From a bacterium (GTDB taxonomy: Bacteria > Patescibacteriota > Saccharimonadia > Saccharimonadales > UBA4665), in contig JAJZCD010000006.1 in assembly GCA_021851735.1 (NCBI GenBank), positions 1 through 45,492 of the forward strand: a stretch of 45,492 bases of DNA, given 5' to 3'. The position numbers were made by a program, and so were the translations under genes. The notes beneath the pieces were generated by a model. That model did not search any database. It worked only from the letters and a program-made list of their open reading frames with translations, and had not been told where the DNA came from. The stretch's first letter is position 1, and every line of letters starts with the position of its first letter. Below are positions 9,022 to 17,305 of this stretch, piece by piece.

Positions 9022-9986
9022 GGTCGTGTTGCTCCAATGCCTAGTGAATTTTCGGAATCTATAATGTAGAGTGGCCTATTCTGTGTTTCCGTGTATATGT
9101 GTGATAAGTAAAGGGCTGTAATCCCTTGTGAAATTAGTACCATTCCAAGCAAAAATAGCACGAGCATTACTAGATAGGCAGTACCGGTAATGTGCAGGTG
9201 TAAAGGGTCGTGCAGCAGCATCTCGAGACCAGACCCAAATGCTAATGCGACTGATGCTGGTAATATAACGAGGCCAATGTAAAACGATAGATATAACGGT
9301 TTTAGTGAAAGAGAAACGAAGCTGTTTAACGCCAATGAAAAGAGCTTCGAAAAACTATATCCTGCCGTTCCGGCTATACGGGAATTGGCATGAAAAACTA
9401 TGTATTCCTGTTTGAACCCTAACCAATCGACTAAGCCGCGAGTTATTCGATTACGCTCGGTCATTCGCGCAAATTCGTGTTTTACTACCCTATCGATTAA
9501 ACGAAAGTCTGTTGTGCCGGGTACTAGCTTGGTAGTCGCTATAGAGTTGAATAGGCGGTAAAAGAGCTTCGATCCGTACCTTTTAACAACTCCCTCGTTC
9601 TGATTAGTTGCTCGTATGCCGACTACGACCTTGGCACCCTGTTCCCATTTTCGAATAAAGGCTGGAATAAGTTCTGCGGGATGTTGACCATCAGCGTCGA
9701 TAATAATTAGTGCGTCCCCGTTTGCGTGGTGGATGCCAGCTGTAGTCGCAACTTCCTTGCCGAAGTTACGAGATAAATTCAGGATCCGAATTCGTCTATC
9801 TTTCTTTGCGAGCGTGTGGAGTTTTTGCAGCGTTTTATCTAGACTGCCGTCATTAACGTAAATGAATTCATATTCGTACGAACTATCACTAATTGCGTTC
9901 GTAAGGGATTTATAAAAAGGATCAACGTTGTCGTACTCGTTATAACAAGGAATAATTATTGAGATAAGTGAACGTTTCGTCTTCAT
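9018..9986 (-). CDS. gtrB: GT2 polyprenyl-phosphate glycosyltransferase (GtrB/DPM-like)
   Basis: Family 2 glycosyltransferase, 322 aa from the ATG at 9986, which has GGGAG about 9 nt upstream; a GTG 11 codons earlier lacks a site. The catalytic domain has 'SIIIPCYNEYDNV', 'VNDGSLDKT', 'LSRNFGKEVA' and the metal-binding 'IDADGQHP'. Two membrane helices follow at about 225-290, then the conserved 'ETQNRPLYII' tail. This is the layout of GtrB and bacterial dolichol-phosphate-mannose synthase homologues, which load a sugar onto undecaprenyl phosphate at the inner membrane face. It lies 53 bp after the gtrA-like gene and overlaps the downstream membrane protein by 4 bp. The sugar (glucose or mannose) cannot be told. 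Confidence 0.9.
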   Translation of the reverse strand: MKTKRSLISIIIPCYNEYDNVDPFYKSLTNAISDSSYEYEFIYVNDGSLDKTLQKLHTLAKKDRRIRILNLSRNFGKEVATTAGIHHANGDALIIIDADGQHPAELIPAFIRKWEQGAKVVVGIRATNQNEGVVKRYGSKLFYRLFNSIATTKLVPGTTDFRLIDRVVKHEFARMTERNRITRGLVDWLGFKQEYIVFHANSRIAGTAGYSFSKLFSLALNSFVSLSLKPLYLSFYIGLVILPASVALAFGSGLEMLLHDPLHLHITGTAYLVMLVLFLLGMVLISQGITALYLSHIYTETQNRPLYIIDSENSLGIGATRP

Positions 9987-10039
9987 ATTACTGTACTCCC
10001 AAGAGTACGCTCGTACCACTTGCCATAAGTCATTATCCT

Positions 10040-10450
10040 CTAGTCTATAATGGCAGGCTTGAAAATGCGAGTTTTATATAGGTAGAAGTTCCAAAGGGTT
10101 GTTGCGCCAATGGCAAGCGTTCTTGTCACTACTGCGGGTAATATGGATTGCAGTGCTGCTGTTACCGCTATAGTAAAGAGGAAATTAAATGCTACGAGAC
10201 AACCAACCAAAGCAGCTTGCTTCAGCAATAGTTTATGGTGTGTCCGTTTGTCGCCGAACGAGAAGAACTTCTGTAATATGAATGAATACGTTAGGCCGAT
10301 CCAGAAGCTTAGTGCGACAGCGAGCACATTGCTAGTGCCAGCTTTTAGGGCAACTAATATAACTGCCATTTCGATTACATACGCACTACCACCCACAAGC
10401 ACATACCGTACGAATTGTCGCTCGAGCAAGGCATGAATTTTTTGTAACAT
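10040..10450 (-). CDS. gtrA: GtrA family membrane protein (putative lipid-linked sugar flippase)
   Basis: Small polytopic protein of 136 aa with four predicted helices. The N-terminal 'FVRYVLVGGSAYVIEMAVI' and the closing 'TLWNFYLYKTRIF' fit the GtrA family (usual 120-150 aa), proposed to flip polyprenyl-phosphate sugars. It is the first gene of the gtrABC-like cassette. No Shine-Dalgarno precedes the ATG; a TATACT (10467-10462) lies 11 bp upstream, implying a very short leader. Confidence 0.85.
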   Translation of the reverse strand: MLQKIHALLERQFVRYVLVGGSAYVIEMAVILVALKAGTSNVLAVALSFWIGLTYSFILQKFFSFGDKRTHHKLLLKQAALVGCLVAFNFLFTIAVTAALQSILPAVVTRTLAIGATTLWNFYLYKTRIFKPAIID

Positions 10451-10461
10451 AAGTCATTAGT

Positions 10462-10467
10462 AGTATA
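10462..10467 (-). promoter_or_regulatory. -10 box (TATACT) of the gtrABC-like operon
   Basis: TATACT on the minus strand, 11 bp before the gtrA start codon. No convincing -35 was seen. Confidence 0.5.
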
Positions 10468-10527
10468 GCAGGAAACCTTGTATTTGAAGCACATCAGTAT
10501 ATAAGATTGCTCTAGGGTGAGCGCTTC

Positions 10528-10551
10528 GTTCTCTCGGACGCTAGAGAGAAC
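10528..10551. promoter_or_regulatory. Perfect inverted repeat in the gtrA/manC divergent intergenic region
   Basis: GTTCTCTC and GAGAGAAC form two 8-bp perfect arms around an 8-nt spacer. No T-run follows on either strand, so it does not look like a terminator. It sits between two divergent glycan-related genes and could be a regulator site or an RNA hairpin. Confidence 0.5.
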
Positions 10552-10595
10552 TGGCACACTAACAATATACAAGATTACCTCACATGGACGATGTA

Positions 10596-10622
10596 TGTGA
10601 TCGTCACATTGAGCTGTATACT
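10596..10622 (+). promoter_or_regulatory. Candidate manC promoter with overlapping short palindrome
   Basis: TATACT at 10617-10622 is the best -10 for the downstream gene. TGTGA-N3-TCACA at 10596-10608 covers its -35 region. This would leave a leader of about 30 nt before the TTG start, which has AGAGG upstream. Confidence 0.4.
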
Positions 10623-10661
10623 AGATAGCGTTCATACGAATAAAGAGAGGATATAAACGTT

Positions 10662-11741
10662 TTGAAACTTTTAGTGACTGCAGGTGGGCAGGGAACAAAA
10701 ATGTGGCCATACAGCCGCCAGGGTAAGCCTAAGCAATTCCAGCCGATTATCGGCAACGTGTCGAGTTATGAGCAAACCATCAAGACGCTACTTAAGGAGT
10801 TTACGCCCGAAGATATTTATATCTCTACCAAGCGCAAGTTTATAAAATACGTATCCGAGCAATCCCCACAAATTCCTCTAAAAAACTATATAGTTGAGCC
10901 AGATATCGCCAAAGACCGAGGTCCGGGTGAGGGGTTGGCCTTTCTGCGCCTTAGTATGAATCATCCCGACGAGCCGTTCTTTCTAGTACAAGCAGATTGT
11001 CTTCGAGATCCCGAAGAGGGATTCTTGCAGATGATCCATGAAGCGGAAGAGATCGTTAAGAAGCATCGCAAACTTATTACGGGAGGTATAAAGGCAACTG
11101 ACGTTAATATGGGCGCCGACTTTCTGAAGCTGGACGGCGAAATAAAGAACTCCCGCGAAGCATATAACATTCAAGAATTTCTGTTTCGGCGCAAGAGCAT
11201 CAAAGAGACCCGTGAGCTGGTCCGAAACTTCCACGTGGTGCTGCACTGTAACCATACCTGTTGGTACCCGGACTTGATGCTCGAAGCCTATAAACAGTAT
11301 CGTCCTGACTGGTATGACGCCCTCATGAAGATCAAAGACGTTATAGACAAGCCAGGTGAGAATGAGGCTATAGAAGCGATCTATACCACGATGGAAAAAG
11401 GCCCAACGGAAGATGTCACAACACACGTGATGAATAATGGTGAAGCCATGGTAATCTTGCTCCCCTATAAATGGACAGATGTTGGCACCTGGAATTCGGT
11501 GTATGAGTTTTCTGAAAACGGCGACGGTAACTATAAGGATGGCAATGTTATTGCCATGGACGTGTCCGGTTCGCTTATAAAAACCGATAGTAAAGAGAAG
11601 CTCATTGCGGTTGCTGGCGTACAGGACATGATAGTCGTCGATACTGCCGATGCATTGTTAGTCGTGCCAAAAGAGCAGATTGACAAGATTAAAGACATCT
11701 TGAAGACACTGGAAGAACGCGGTACGACTCAATACCTCTAG
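10662..11741 (+). CDS. manC: Mannose-1-phosphate guanylyltransferase (GDP-mannose pyrophosphorylase)
   Basis: Makes GDP-mannose from mannose 1-phosphate and GTP in the cytoplasm. The N-terminal pyrophosphorylase signature reads 'TAGGQGTKMWPYSRQGKPKQF' against the usual GGxGTRLWPLSR-xxxPKQF, so Arg is replaced by Lys and Leu by Met. The late motif 'KWTDVGTWNSVYEF' is also typical. At 359 aa it matches the short single-domain form without the isomerase extension. The start is a TTG with AGAGG about 11 nt upstream. It is convergent with the phosphohexomutase gene that could make its substrate; GDP-mannose would feed the nearby GT4 enzymes. Confidence 0.88.
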   Translation: MKLLVTAGGQGTKMWPYSRQGKPKQFQPIIGNVSSYEQTIKTLLKEFTPEDIYISTKRKFIKYVSEQSPQIPLKNYIVEPDIAKDRGPGEGLAFLRLSMNHPDEPFFLVQADCLRDPEEGFLQMIHEAEEIVKKHRKLITGGIKATDVNMGADFLKLDGEIKNSREAYNIQEFLFRRKSIKETRELVRNFHVVLHCNHTCWYPDLMLEAYKQYRPDWYDALMKIKDVIDKPGENEAIEAIYTTMEKGPTEDVTTHVMNNGEAMVILLPYKWTDVGTWNSVYEFSENGDGNYKDGNVIAMDVSGSLIKTDSKEKLIAVAGVQDMIVVDTADALLVVPKEQIDKIKDILKTLEERGTTQYL

Positions 11742-11752
11742 TACGGTGCCTA

Positions 11753-11784
11753 AACGTGCTGAACCAGTTTTTAGCCAGCACGTT
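11753..11784. terminator. Hairpin between convergent manC and phosphohexomutase genes
   Basis: AACGTGCTG and CAGCACGTT form 9-bp perfect arms around a 14-nt loop, in the short gap between two convergent genes. No long T-run follows on the plus strand; on the minus strand only TTT. A weak bidirectional terminator is the simplest reading. Confidence 0.45.
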
Positions 11785-11794
11785 GCTGCACAGT

Positions 11795-13231
11795 CTACTT
11801 GCCGGCAATTACTTCAGTGTTTGCTGAGATCTTGTTATCCCATTCCACCTCGGGGAATTTGTGCAAAAGATCTGACATGTAAGATCGGAGCTTCTCGTAG
11901 CCTGCTTCAGTTTTCGACTCCAACTTAATGCCTAAGTATGGGCCGTTCTGTGAGTAACGGACGACAAACATGCCGTCCGGCAGCTCCAGACGCACACCAT
12001 CGCCAGCCCGCTCGTCGTCTACAACTTCTATAGCTTCCGGGAAGTCCTTCTTCAAAATTGGTACCAGCTTTTCCACAAGTGCTACTTTCTTATCGTCAGC
12101 GCAGGCAAGCTTGACTTCGGGGCTGGAGACGTATTTCGGAATAGCCTCCAGTGCTTCAGACAAGCTCTGGTTGGTCTCGGACAAGTAGTGCAGGATGCGC
12201 ATGGTAGAGTAGAGACCGTCATCGTGGTTATAAAAGTCTGCCGAGAAAAAGAAGTGACCAGAAAGCTCACCAATAAAGGCTGCTTTAACCTCTTGGTTCT
12301 TCTTCTTTAGGAACGAATGGCCGGTACGCCACATGAACGGTTTGCCGCCGTTTGCTGTGATAGTCTCGGGCACTGCCTTGGAACAAAATGTGTTAAACAT
12401 GATTTTGGAACCTGGATGTGCGCGCAACACGTCGGTTGCAAAAATAGCTACTAATACGTCATTCCAGATCAGAGTACCTTGATTATCAACAATACCAATG
12501 CGGTCACCATCAGCGTCATATGTAAAGCCAACATCGGCTTTTGCATCAAGTACTTCTTGACGGAGCCGTTCCATGACAGTTTTTTCAGTAGGGTCAGCTA
12601 TACCCATCGGGAAGCTTGAGTCAACTGTAGTGTTGTGTTCTATGACCTCGCAGCCAGCCTGACGGAGTATGGCGGGTGCGATATCTCCGGCAGTGGTACA
12701 ACTAGGGTCGATAACTACTTTGAATTTTTTACGTATCGGGAGACGCTTAATGAGGTCGGCGAAATAGGCTGGCCGAATGTCCTCTTGGCGTACGGTACCG
12801 GGTTTTTCACCTTGCTCGTAATCTTCCGCTTCAACCAGGCGCTTGAGTTCCAGCATTCCCTCGGTTACGAGCGTCTCGGAGAAATCATTGGCAAATTTAA
12901 ATCCGTTAAATTCCGGCGGATTATGACTGGCACTGACGTATACGCCGCCCCGGCGCTTGAGGTAGTGCTGCGACCAATAAAACATACCAACCATTTGCAT
13001 ACCGATATCGATAACATCTACACCCGTCCACGACAATCCTCGAATGAGTGCTTCGCTGTACGCCGGGCTGGTAGCCCGGCTGTCGCGTCCGACAACAGCT
13101 TCAGTGATACCGTTCCGCTTGAGATATGTACCAAATGCTTTACCGAGGTGCTCGGCCAGTTCAGGGCTCAATTCACTGCCCACTAGACCGCGAAGGTCGT
13201 ATGCTCTAAAGATATTCTGACTAACTTTCAT
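11795..13231 (-). CDS. manB: Phosphomannomutase/phosphoglucomutase
   Basis: Alpha-D-phosphohexomutase of 478 aa that interconverts hexose 6- and 1-phosphates. All four site motifs are visible: 'IFRAYDLRG' at the N-terminus, the phosphoserine loop 'YVSASHNPPEFNG', the Mg-binding 'DADGDRIG' and the sugar-specificity loop 'GELSGH'. GE-x-SGH favours mannose/glucose phosphates over the GlmM form (GEQSGH). The start has a strong AGGAGG. It follows glmS on the same strand after 59 bp and may share its operon; it could supply mannose 1-phosphate to the convergent manC and, with relaxed specificity, glucosamine 1-phosphate. Confidence 0.92.
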   Translation of the reverse strand: MKVSQNIFRAYDLRGLVGSELSPELAEHLGKAFGTYLKRNGITEAVVGRDSRATSPAYSEALIRGLSWTGVDVIDIGMQMVGMFYWSQHYLKRRGGVYVSASHNPPEFNGFKFANDFSETLVTEGMLELKRLVEAEDYEQGEKPGTVRQEDIRPAYFADLIKRLPIRKKFKVVIDPSCTTAGDIAPAILRQAGCEVIEHNTTVDSSFPMGIADPTEKTVMERLRQEVLDAKADVGFTYDADGDRIGIVDNQGTLIWNDVLVAIFATDVLRAHPGSKIMFNTFCSKAVPETITANGGKPFMWRTGHSFLKKKNQEVKAAFIGELSGHFFFSADFYNHDDGLYSTMRILHYLSETNQSLSEALEAIPKYVSSPEVKLACADDKKVALVEKLVPILKKDFPEAIEVVDDERAGDGVRLELPDGMFVVRYSQNGPYLGIKLESKTEAGYEKLRSYMSDLLHKFPEVEWDNKISANTEVIAGK

Positions 13232-13290
13232 TATTGCCTCCTTTGGGTGTCCTCATTTAAGCATATACGTAGTAGCAATACTGTCGTTTT

Positions 13291-15120
13291 TTATTCTACG
13301 GTCACTGATTTAGCAAGGTTGCGCGGTCGATCCACATCGTAGCCTTTCGTAACGGCAACGTAGTAGCTGAATAGCTGCATGGCAATAGCAACGAGCAGCG
13401 GGCTAGTCTGATCAAGTGTCTCAGGTATGTATATAACATCATCGGCGAGCCGTGCAATTGTTTCATTTCCTTCAGTCGCGATGGCAAGAACCTTGCCTTG
13501 ACGGGCGCGGATTTCTTCTATGTTGCTGTAAGTTTTTTCGAGCAGCGGTGAATGCGTCGCAATCGCAAACGTAGGGAAATCCGGATCGATCATGGCGAGG
13601 GGCCCATGCTTCATCTCGCCAGCAGCATATCCTTCAGCGTGAATGTAGCTAGTCTCCTTAAGCTTGAGGGCCCCTTCCAATGCGCATGGATAGCCGTAGC
13701 CGCGTCCCAAAAACATGAAATCCCGGTAGTGCGCATATTTCTTGGCAAGGCGTTTCATGCTTGCCGCCTGGGCTAATATAGTTTCGGCTTTCTTGGGTAG
13801 CGCATCAAGTTCGGCAAGGAGTGGTCTATACAGCTTGCTCGCACCGTTGGAAAGATGTAGGGCGATCAGTGTCAGTACGGTGACCTGAGCGATAAATGCC
13901 TTGGTGCTAGCTACGGCCTGCTCAGGCCCGGCATGACAATATACGCCAGCATCGGTCATGCGTGCGATTGTGCTCCCAACGGTATTTACGACGCCGAGTC
14001 TCAGACAACCGTAGTCTTCCACCTTTTTAAGTGCGGCGATGGTATCTGCAGTTTCTCCCGATTGGCTAATTGCCAGTAGTGCCGTAGAACGTGAGAATGG
14101 CTCGTTCCGGTATTTGAACTCACTAGCCAGCTGAACCTCTACCGGTATGCCGGCAATCTCTTCAATGAGGTACTCACCGACTAGCCCGGCATAGTACGAG
14201 GTACCACAGGCAACAATGACGAGGCGGTCAATGTAGCGTAGTTGACTCGTAACGTTCTCAAGCCCGCCCAGTTTTGTAGTACTGCTTTCAACGCGTATAC
14301 GTCCCAAGGTGGCTGAACGTAGTGTATACGGTGCTTCATAGATTTCCTTAAGCATAAAGTGGGCGTAGTCTCCCTTGCCTGCTTTGGTGGCGTCATAATC
14401 GAGCACCTCGGCTTTGCGGCTGACAGGCAGGGAATGTTTAAAATCTTTTATGTGATATGTGCCGTCACGTTCTGCACGTATGAACTCGTAGTCGTTCAGG
14501 TATACGACACGGCGAGTATGCTCCATGACCGCCGAAGGATCACTCGCTACGATACACATGCCGTCACCTACGCCCAGTACGAGCGGACTGGAGAGACGGG
14601 CAGCATAGAGTACGTCCGGTTCTTCCGCTGTTATAACGCCAAGTGCGTAGGCGCCACGTAGCTGCCCAAGCGCTTGTTCAAATGCTTCCTGGAACGTTTT
14701 ACTGGAACGGCGATATAAATCGATGAGGTGTGATACGACCTCGGTGTCGGTATCCGATACAAATATGTAGCCCTGTGCGCGCAAGGAGTTCCGGAGTTCT
14801 ACGTGATTCTCGATAATGCCGTTGTGCACAACAGCGATAGTTTGGTCACTATTGTAATGCGGATGCGCGTTTTTAATCGTGACGCCGCCGTGTGTAGCCC
14901 ATCGGGTGTGGCCAATAGCGGTCATTGCTGTTTTGTCATCTCCTAATGCATCCCTGAGCGCCTGTACGCGGCCAACTTGTTTGTTCGTTATTATTGTCTC
15001 GCCGTCTAAGAATGCGATGCCCGCTGAGTCGTACCCACGATACTCCAGTGCTGTTAGTCCGTTCAGTACAGCATCGATAGCCCGCTGTTGGCTGCCGATA
15101 TATCCTACAATTCCACACAT
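13291..15120 (-). CDS. glmS: Glutamine--fructose-6-phosphate aminotransferase (isomerizing)
   Basis: Makes glucosamine 6-phosphate from fructose 6-phosphate and glutamine, the entry step to UDP-GlcNAc and peptidoglycan. The start 'MCGIVGYIG' puts the nucleophilic Cys2 in place after Met removal. The glutaminase domain has 'EYRGYDSAGIA' and 'GHTRWATHG'; two SIS domains follow ('CGTSYYAG', 'SQSGETADT', 'EGYAAGEMKHGPLAMID'), ending 'DRPRNLAKSVTVE'. The 609-aa length is standard. It has GGAGG before its start and lies 15 bp after the HAD hydrolase gene, as the third gene of a kinase fusion/HAD/glmS operon. Confidence 0.97.
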   Translation of the reverse strand: MCGIVGYIGSQQRAIDAVLNGLTALEYRGYDSAGIAFLDGETIITNKQVGRVQALRDALGDDKTAMTAIGHTRWATHGGVTIKNAHPHYNSDQTIAVVHNGIIENHVELRNSLRAQGYIFVSDTDTEVVSHLIDLYRRSSKTFQEAFEQALGQLRGAYALGVITAEEPDVLYAARLSSPLVLGVGDGMCIVASDPSAVMEHTRRVVYLNDYEFIRAERDGTYHIKDFKHSLPVSRKAEVLDYDATKAGKGDYAHFMLKEIYEAPYTLRSATLGRIRVESSTTKLGGLENVTSQLRYIDRLVIVACGTSYYAGLVGEYLIEEIAGIPVEVQLASEFKYRNEPFSRSTALLAISQSGETADTIAALKKVEDYGCLRLGVVNTVGSTIARMTDAGVYCHAGPEQAVASTKAFIAQVTVLTLIALHLSNGASKLYRPLLAELDALPKKAETILAQAASMKRLAKKYAHYRDFMFLGRGYGYPCALEGALKLKETSYIHAEGYAAGEMKHGPLAMIDPDFPTFAIATHSPLLEKTYSNIEEIRARQGKVLAIATEGNETIARLADDVIYIPETLDQTSPLLVAIAMQLFSYYVAVTKGYDVDRPRNLAKSVTVE

Positions 15121-15135
15121 GTATGAATCCTCCGT

Positions 15136-15714
15136 TTAATACAGTCCGGCAGTGCCAGCCATAATACTCTTTAATACTACGCTTAGTTGGTCCTTGTCTG
15201 TAAACTGAATTGCCCTTAAGCCCATATGGCGTGCCGCTATAACGTTAACCTCATTGTCATCGATAAAGACGGTCGTCTCAGCGCGCGCTCCAAGACGTTG
15301 TAGCGCTAGGTTAAATATGGCGGGATCGGGCTTCGCGAGGCCGGTTTCCGATGAGATGATAATCTCGTCAAAAAGTTCACGCACTGTATGCATACTGGCG
15401 ATACGGTTGAATTCCTCGGTGCAGGTGTTCGACAAGAGGCCAATACGTGCGTTTTGTTTGAGTGTAGCGATCAAACGAACAACTGCCTTATTGAGTAAGT
15501 GGGGCGATGTAAACGCTCGCGTTAGATCAGTAACACATTCGTCACTGATACGTGCCAGGTACGCAAGGTATGTATCATAGGGGATTCTACCAGTATCAAG
15601 TAGGTACGCGGCTCGAGCTACTGCGGGTTCTAAGTGGGGGTGTCTGCGTAGCAATAAGTGTTGTGGATCATCGCATATGACGCCGAAAAAATCAAAAAGG
15701 ATGGTGTCATGCAT
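15136..15714 (-). CDS. HAD-superfamily hydrolase with a variant first motif
   Basis: HAD-type phosphatase, 192 aa, from the ATG at 15714, which overlaps the upstream kinase-fusion gene by 8 bp. Motif I is 'LFDFFGVICDD': the nucleophile Asp is present but the general-acid Asp two residues later is Phe. Motif II is 'LLSNT', motif III the Lys in 'GLAKPDP', and motif IV 'VFIDDNEVNV'. A cap of about 70 aa separates motifs I and II, as in subtype IA/epoxide-hydrolase-like HADs. Enclosed between a sugar kinase fusion and glmS, it likely acts on a sugar phosphate, which is inference. Loss of the second Asp may slow phosphoenzyme turnover. Confidence 0.85.
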   Translation of the reverse strand: MHDTILFDFFGVICDDPQHLLLRRHPHLEPAVARAAYLLDTGRIPYDTYLAYLARISDECVTDLTRAFTSPHLLNKAVVRLIATLKQNARIGLLSNTCTEEFNRIASMHTVRELFDEIIISSETGLAKPDPAIFNLALQRLGARAETTVFIDDNEVNVIAARHMGLRAIQFTDKDQLSVVLKSIMAGTAGLY

Positions 15715-17197
15715 AGCGTGTCGTTTCCTGTAAGTCGCGAATAATTTGGTACATGCGCCACTGCAAGCGTACCTGAGCCAGGTGGCTACTTTGCTTATCT
15801 GGGAAACGGTTACTGTCCCATGCGAAGTAGTCAGTATCGACCATGTCATTCATGAAGCGCATTGCCAGCTCAAGCGCGATGTGTTGGGTGGCGAGGAGAG
15901 CGGTGGCGTAAAAGGTGGCACTGTTTGCCTCAGGTCGTGCCACTGTTCGATAGCCTTCAACGATGGCGTGTAGCGTTTCAGCTGCGGGTGCATGATCCGC
16001 CGCAAGGCCGTTTGCAAGCGTGGCGCGCAGCAGGTCGCCTATATCGAGCCAGATGGATCCCTGCATGACTGTGTCGAAGTCGATGTAGGTGTAGGGCTTA
16101 CCGTCGCGGAATAGTATGTTCGTGAGCTGCGGGTCGCCATGGATAAGCTGTGGTTTTTCGAGCGGCAGTTTGGGAAGCGCGCGATAAGCGTGCAGTAGAT
16201 CATTCGCAAGATCACGTGCCTCAGAATTAGGCAAACGGTGTTTTAATCCTTCTAGATGCCCGGCGTAGTAAGCGGTGTCATGAAAATGCTCAATACCGGA
16301 AGTAGGCTTGTAGTCAAGCGTAGCAAGTGTGGTATGTAGCTTACCGAGCAGGGCCCCTACATCATATAGACTCTCCTGACTAAGTACGCTAGGCACACCG
16401 CCGTCTGATTCTATGAAACTAAGCTGTCGCCACAGTCTGTCCAGCTGATCGCGGTGCCATAGTGCTCCATCGACAGTAGGGATAGTTTGCGGCGTATCCC
16501 ACCCGGCTACTGCCAGTTTGCCGGCTACGGCCGCATTGTCCGCTACCAATGCTTGATCAAAAGCCGCGTTCAATTCCTGCAGTATTCTCCGCTGCCCACG
16601 CGAGTTGGCTAAAAACGTACGGTTTATGAGACCATTACCGAACGAGCCGGTGGTAGTTGTGGTATCGCCAAAGAAACCTCGTATAACATCTTGTGGCACT
16701 GCAGTCGTTATTATTCGCTCCGGCACGGTAGCTGTATAATGCCCGACGGTCCCGGGTATTTGGGTCGCTCCCATACGTTCGTAGAACTTTATAGCGGCAG
16801 TCCGGCTCGTCTCTGTATTGAGTGTGAGTTTGGCGAGTCCATTGTCTCGACACCACTGCAACATATGTTGCCATGCAATTTGGGCGGCACCTGTGCCACG
16901 AGCTTCTTCGGTTATGACAAAGCCATTCAACTCGGCTGACCAAGCCTGCCAGTGCTGTTCAATGATACGTTGTAAGACAAACGTACCGATGATGTGTTCG
17001 TTTCGTTCGACGATGAACATGCTACGCTCTGGGTCCGGCCCTGGGCCCATGAAGTACTTTTGGAACGTGTCTTCTGGCATGGCCCACGGAGAGAATGACG
17101 CGTCAAGGGCTGGCATACAATCGCCGATTGCCTGCATAACTGACTTGTCATATTCTGAGACAATCCCAACGGATATATGCGGTTTTGTTTCTGCCAT
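15707..17197 (-). CDS. Fusion of GNAT acetyltransferase and N-acetylhexosamine-kinase-like phosphotransferase
   Basis: Two enzymes in one 496-aa chain, from the ATG at 17197 with AGGA 7 nt upstream; an in-frame start 15 codons earlier has none. Residues about 8-150 are a GNAT N-acetyltransferase with acetyl-CoA loop 'RGTGAA' (100-105) and 'AAIKFYERMGA'. Residues about 175-496 are an APH/choline-kinase-fold kinase: 'GNGLINRTFL', 'RRILQELN..F', catalytic 'HGDPQLTNILF' (from 353) and metal-binding 'YIDFD' (371-375). The 'GNG.IN.T' and 'ILQ..N' blocks resemble N-acetylhexosamine 1-kinase (NahK) more than antibiotic kinases. It heads the operon with HAD and glmS and is divergent from a TrmB regulator. 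Amino-sugar acetylation and phosphorylation are inferred. Confidence 0.8.
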   Translation of the reverse strand: MAETKPHISVGIVSEYDKSVMQAIGDCMPALDASFSPWAMPEDTFQKYFMGPGPDPERSMFIVERNEHIIGTFVLQRIIEQHWQAWSAELNGFVITEEARGTGAAQIAWQHMLQWCRDNGLAKLTLNTETSRTAAIKFYERMGATQIPGTVGHYTATVPERIITTAVPQDVIRGFFGDTTTTTGSFGNGLINRTFLANSRGQRRILQELNAAFDQALVADNAAVAGKLAVAGWDTPQTIPTVDGALWHRDQLDRLWRQLSFIESDGGVPSVLSQESLYDVGALLGKLHTTLATLDYKPTSGIEHFHDTAYYAGHLEGLKHRLPNSEARDLANDLLHAYRALPKLPLEKPQLIHGDPQLTNILFRDGKPYTYIDFDTVMQGSIWLDIGDLLRATLANGLAADHAPAAETLHAIVEGYRTVARPEANSATFYATALLATQHIALELAMRFMNDMVDTDYFAWDSNRFPDKQSSHLAQVRLQWRMYQIIRDLQETTRYA

Positions 17198-17269
17198 GTA
17201 CGGTTCCTGTTTAGTACCCGTATTATTCGATGTTCCGCTCAAAAAGTATAATTTTTTGGCAACAATTTA

Positions 17270-17298
17270 TTGACAAATATACCGATGTTCACCATAGT
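17270..17298 (+). promoter_or_regulatory. Promoter of the TrmB-like regulator, with first operator-like repeat
   Basis: A perfect TTGACA (17270-17275), a 17-bp spacer and CATAGT (17293-17298). The start codon GTG at 17306 comes 7 nt later, so the mRNA should be leaderless. A 14-bp sequence beginning TGACAAAT at 17271-17284 overlaps the -35 and is repeated exactly at 17314-17327. Confidence 0.65.
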
Positions 17299-17305
17299 TT
17301 GGCAT

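Noticed and set aside
10596-10608. TGTGA..TCACA resembling a CRP site
   Set aside because: The spacer is 3 bp rather than 6 bp, and no CRP is expected in this lineage; left as a generic palindrome.
12635-13186. 183-codon frame opposite the phosphohexomutase
   Set aside because: Lies inside a certain gene, no ribosome site and no recognisable domain.
15707-17197. Aminoglycoside resistance bifunctional enzyme (AAC-APH type)
   Set aside because: The domain order is similar, but the kinase blocks look like N-acetylhexosamine kinases and the gene lies in an amino-sugar operon with a TrmB regulator.
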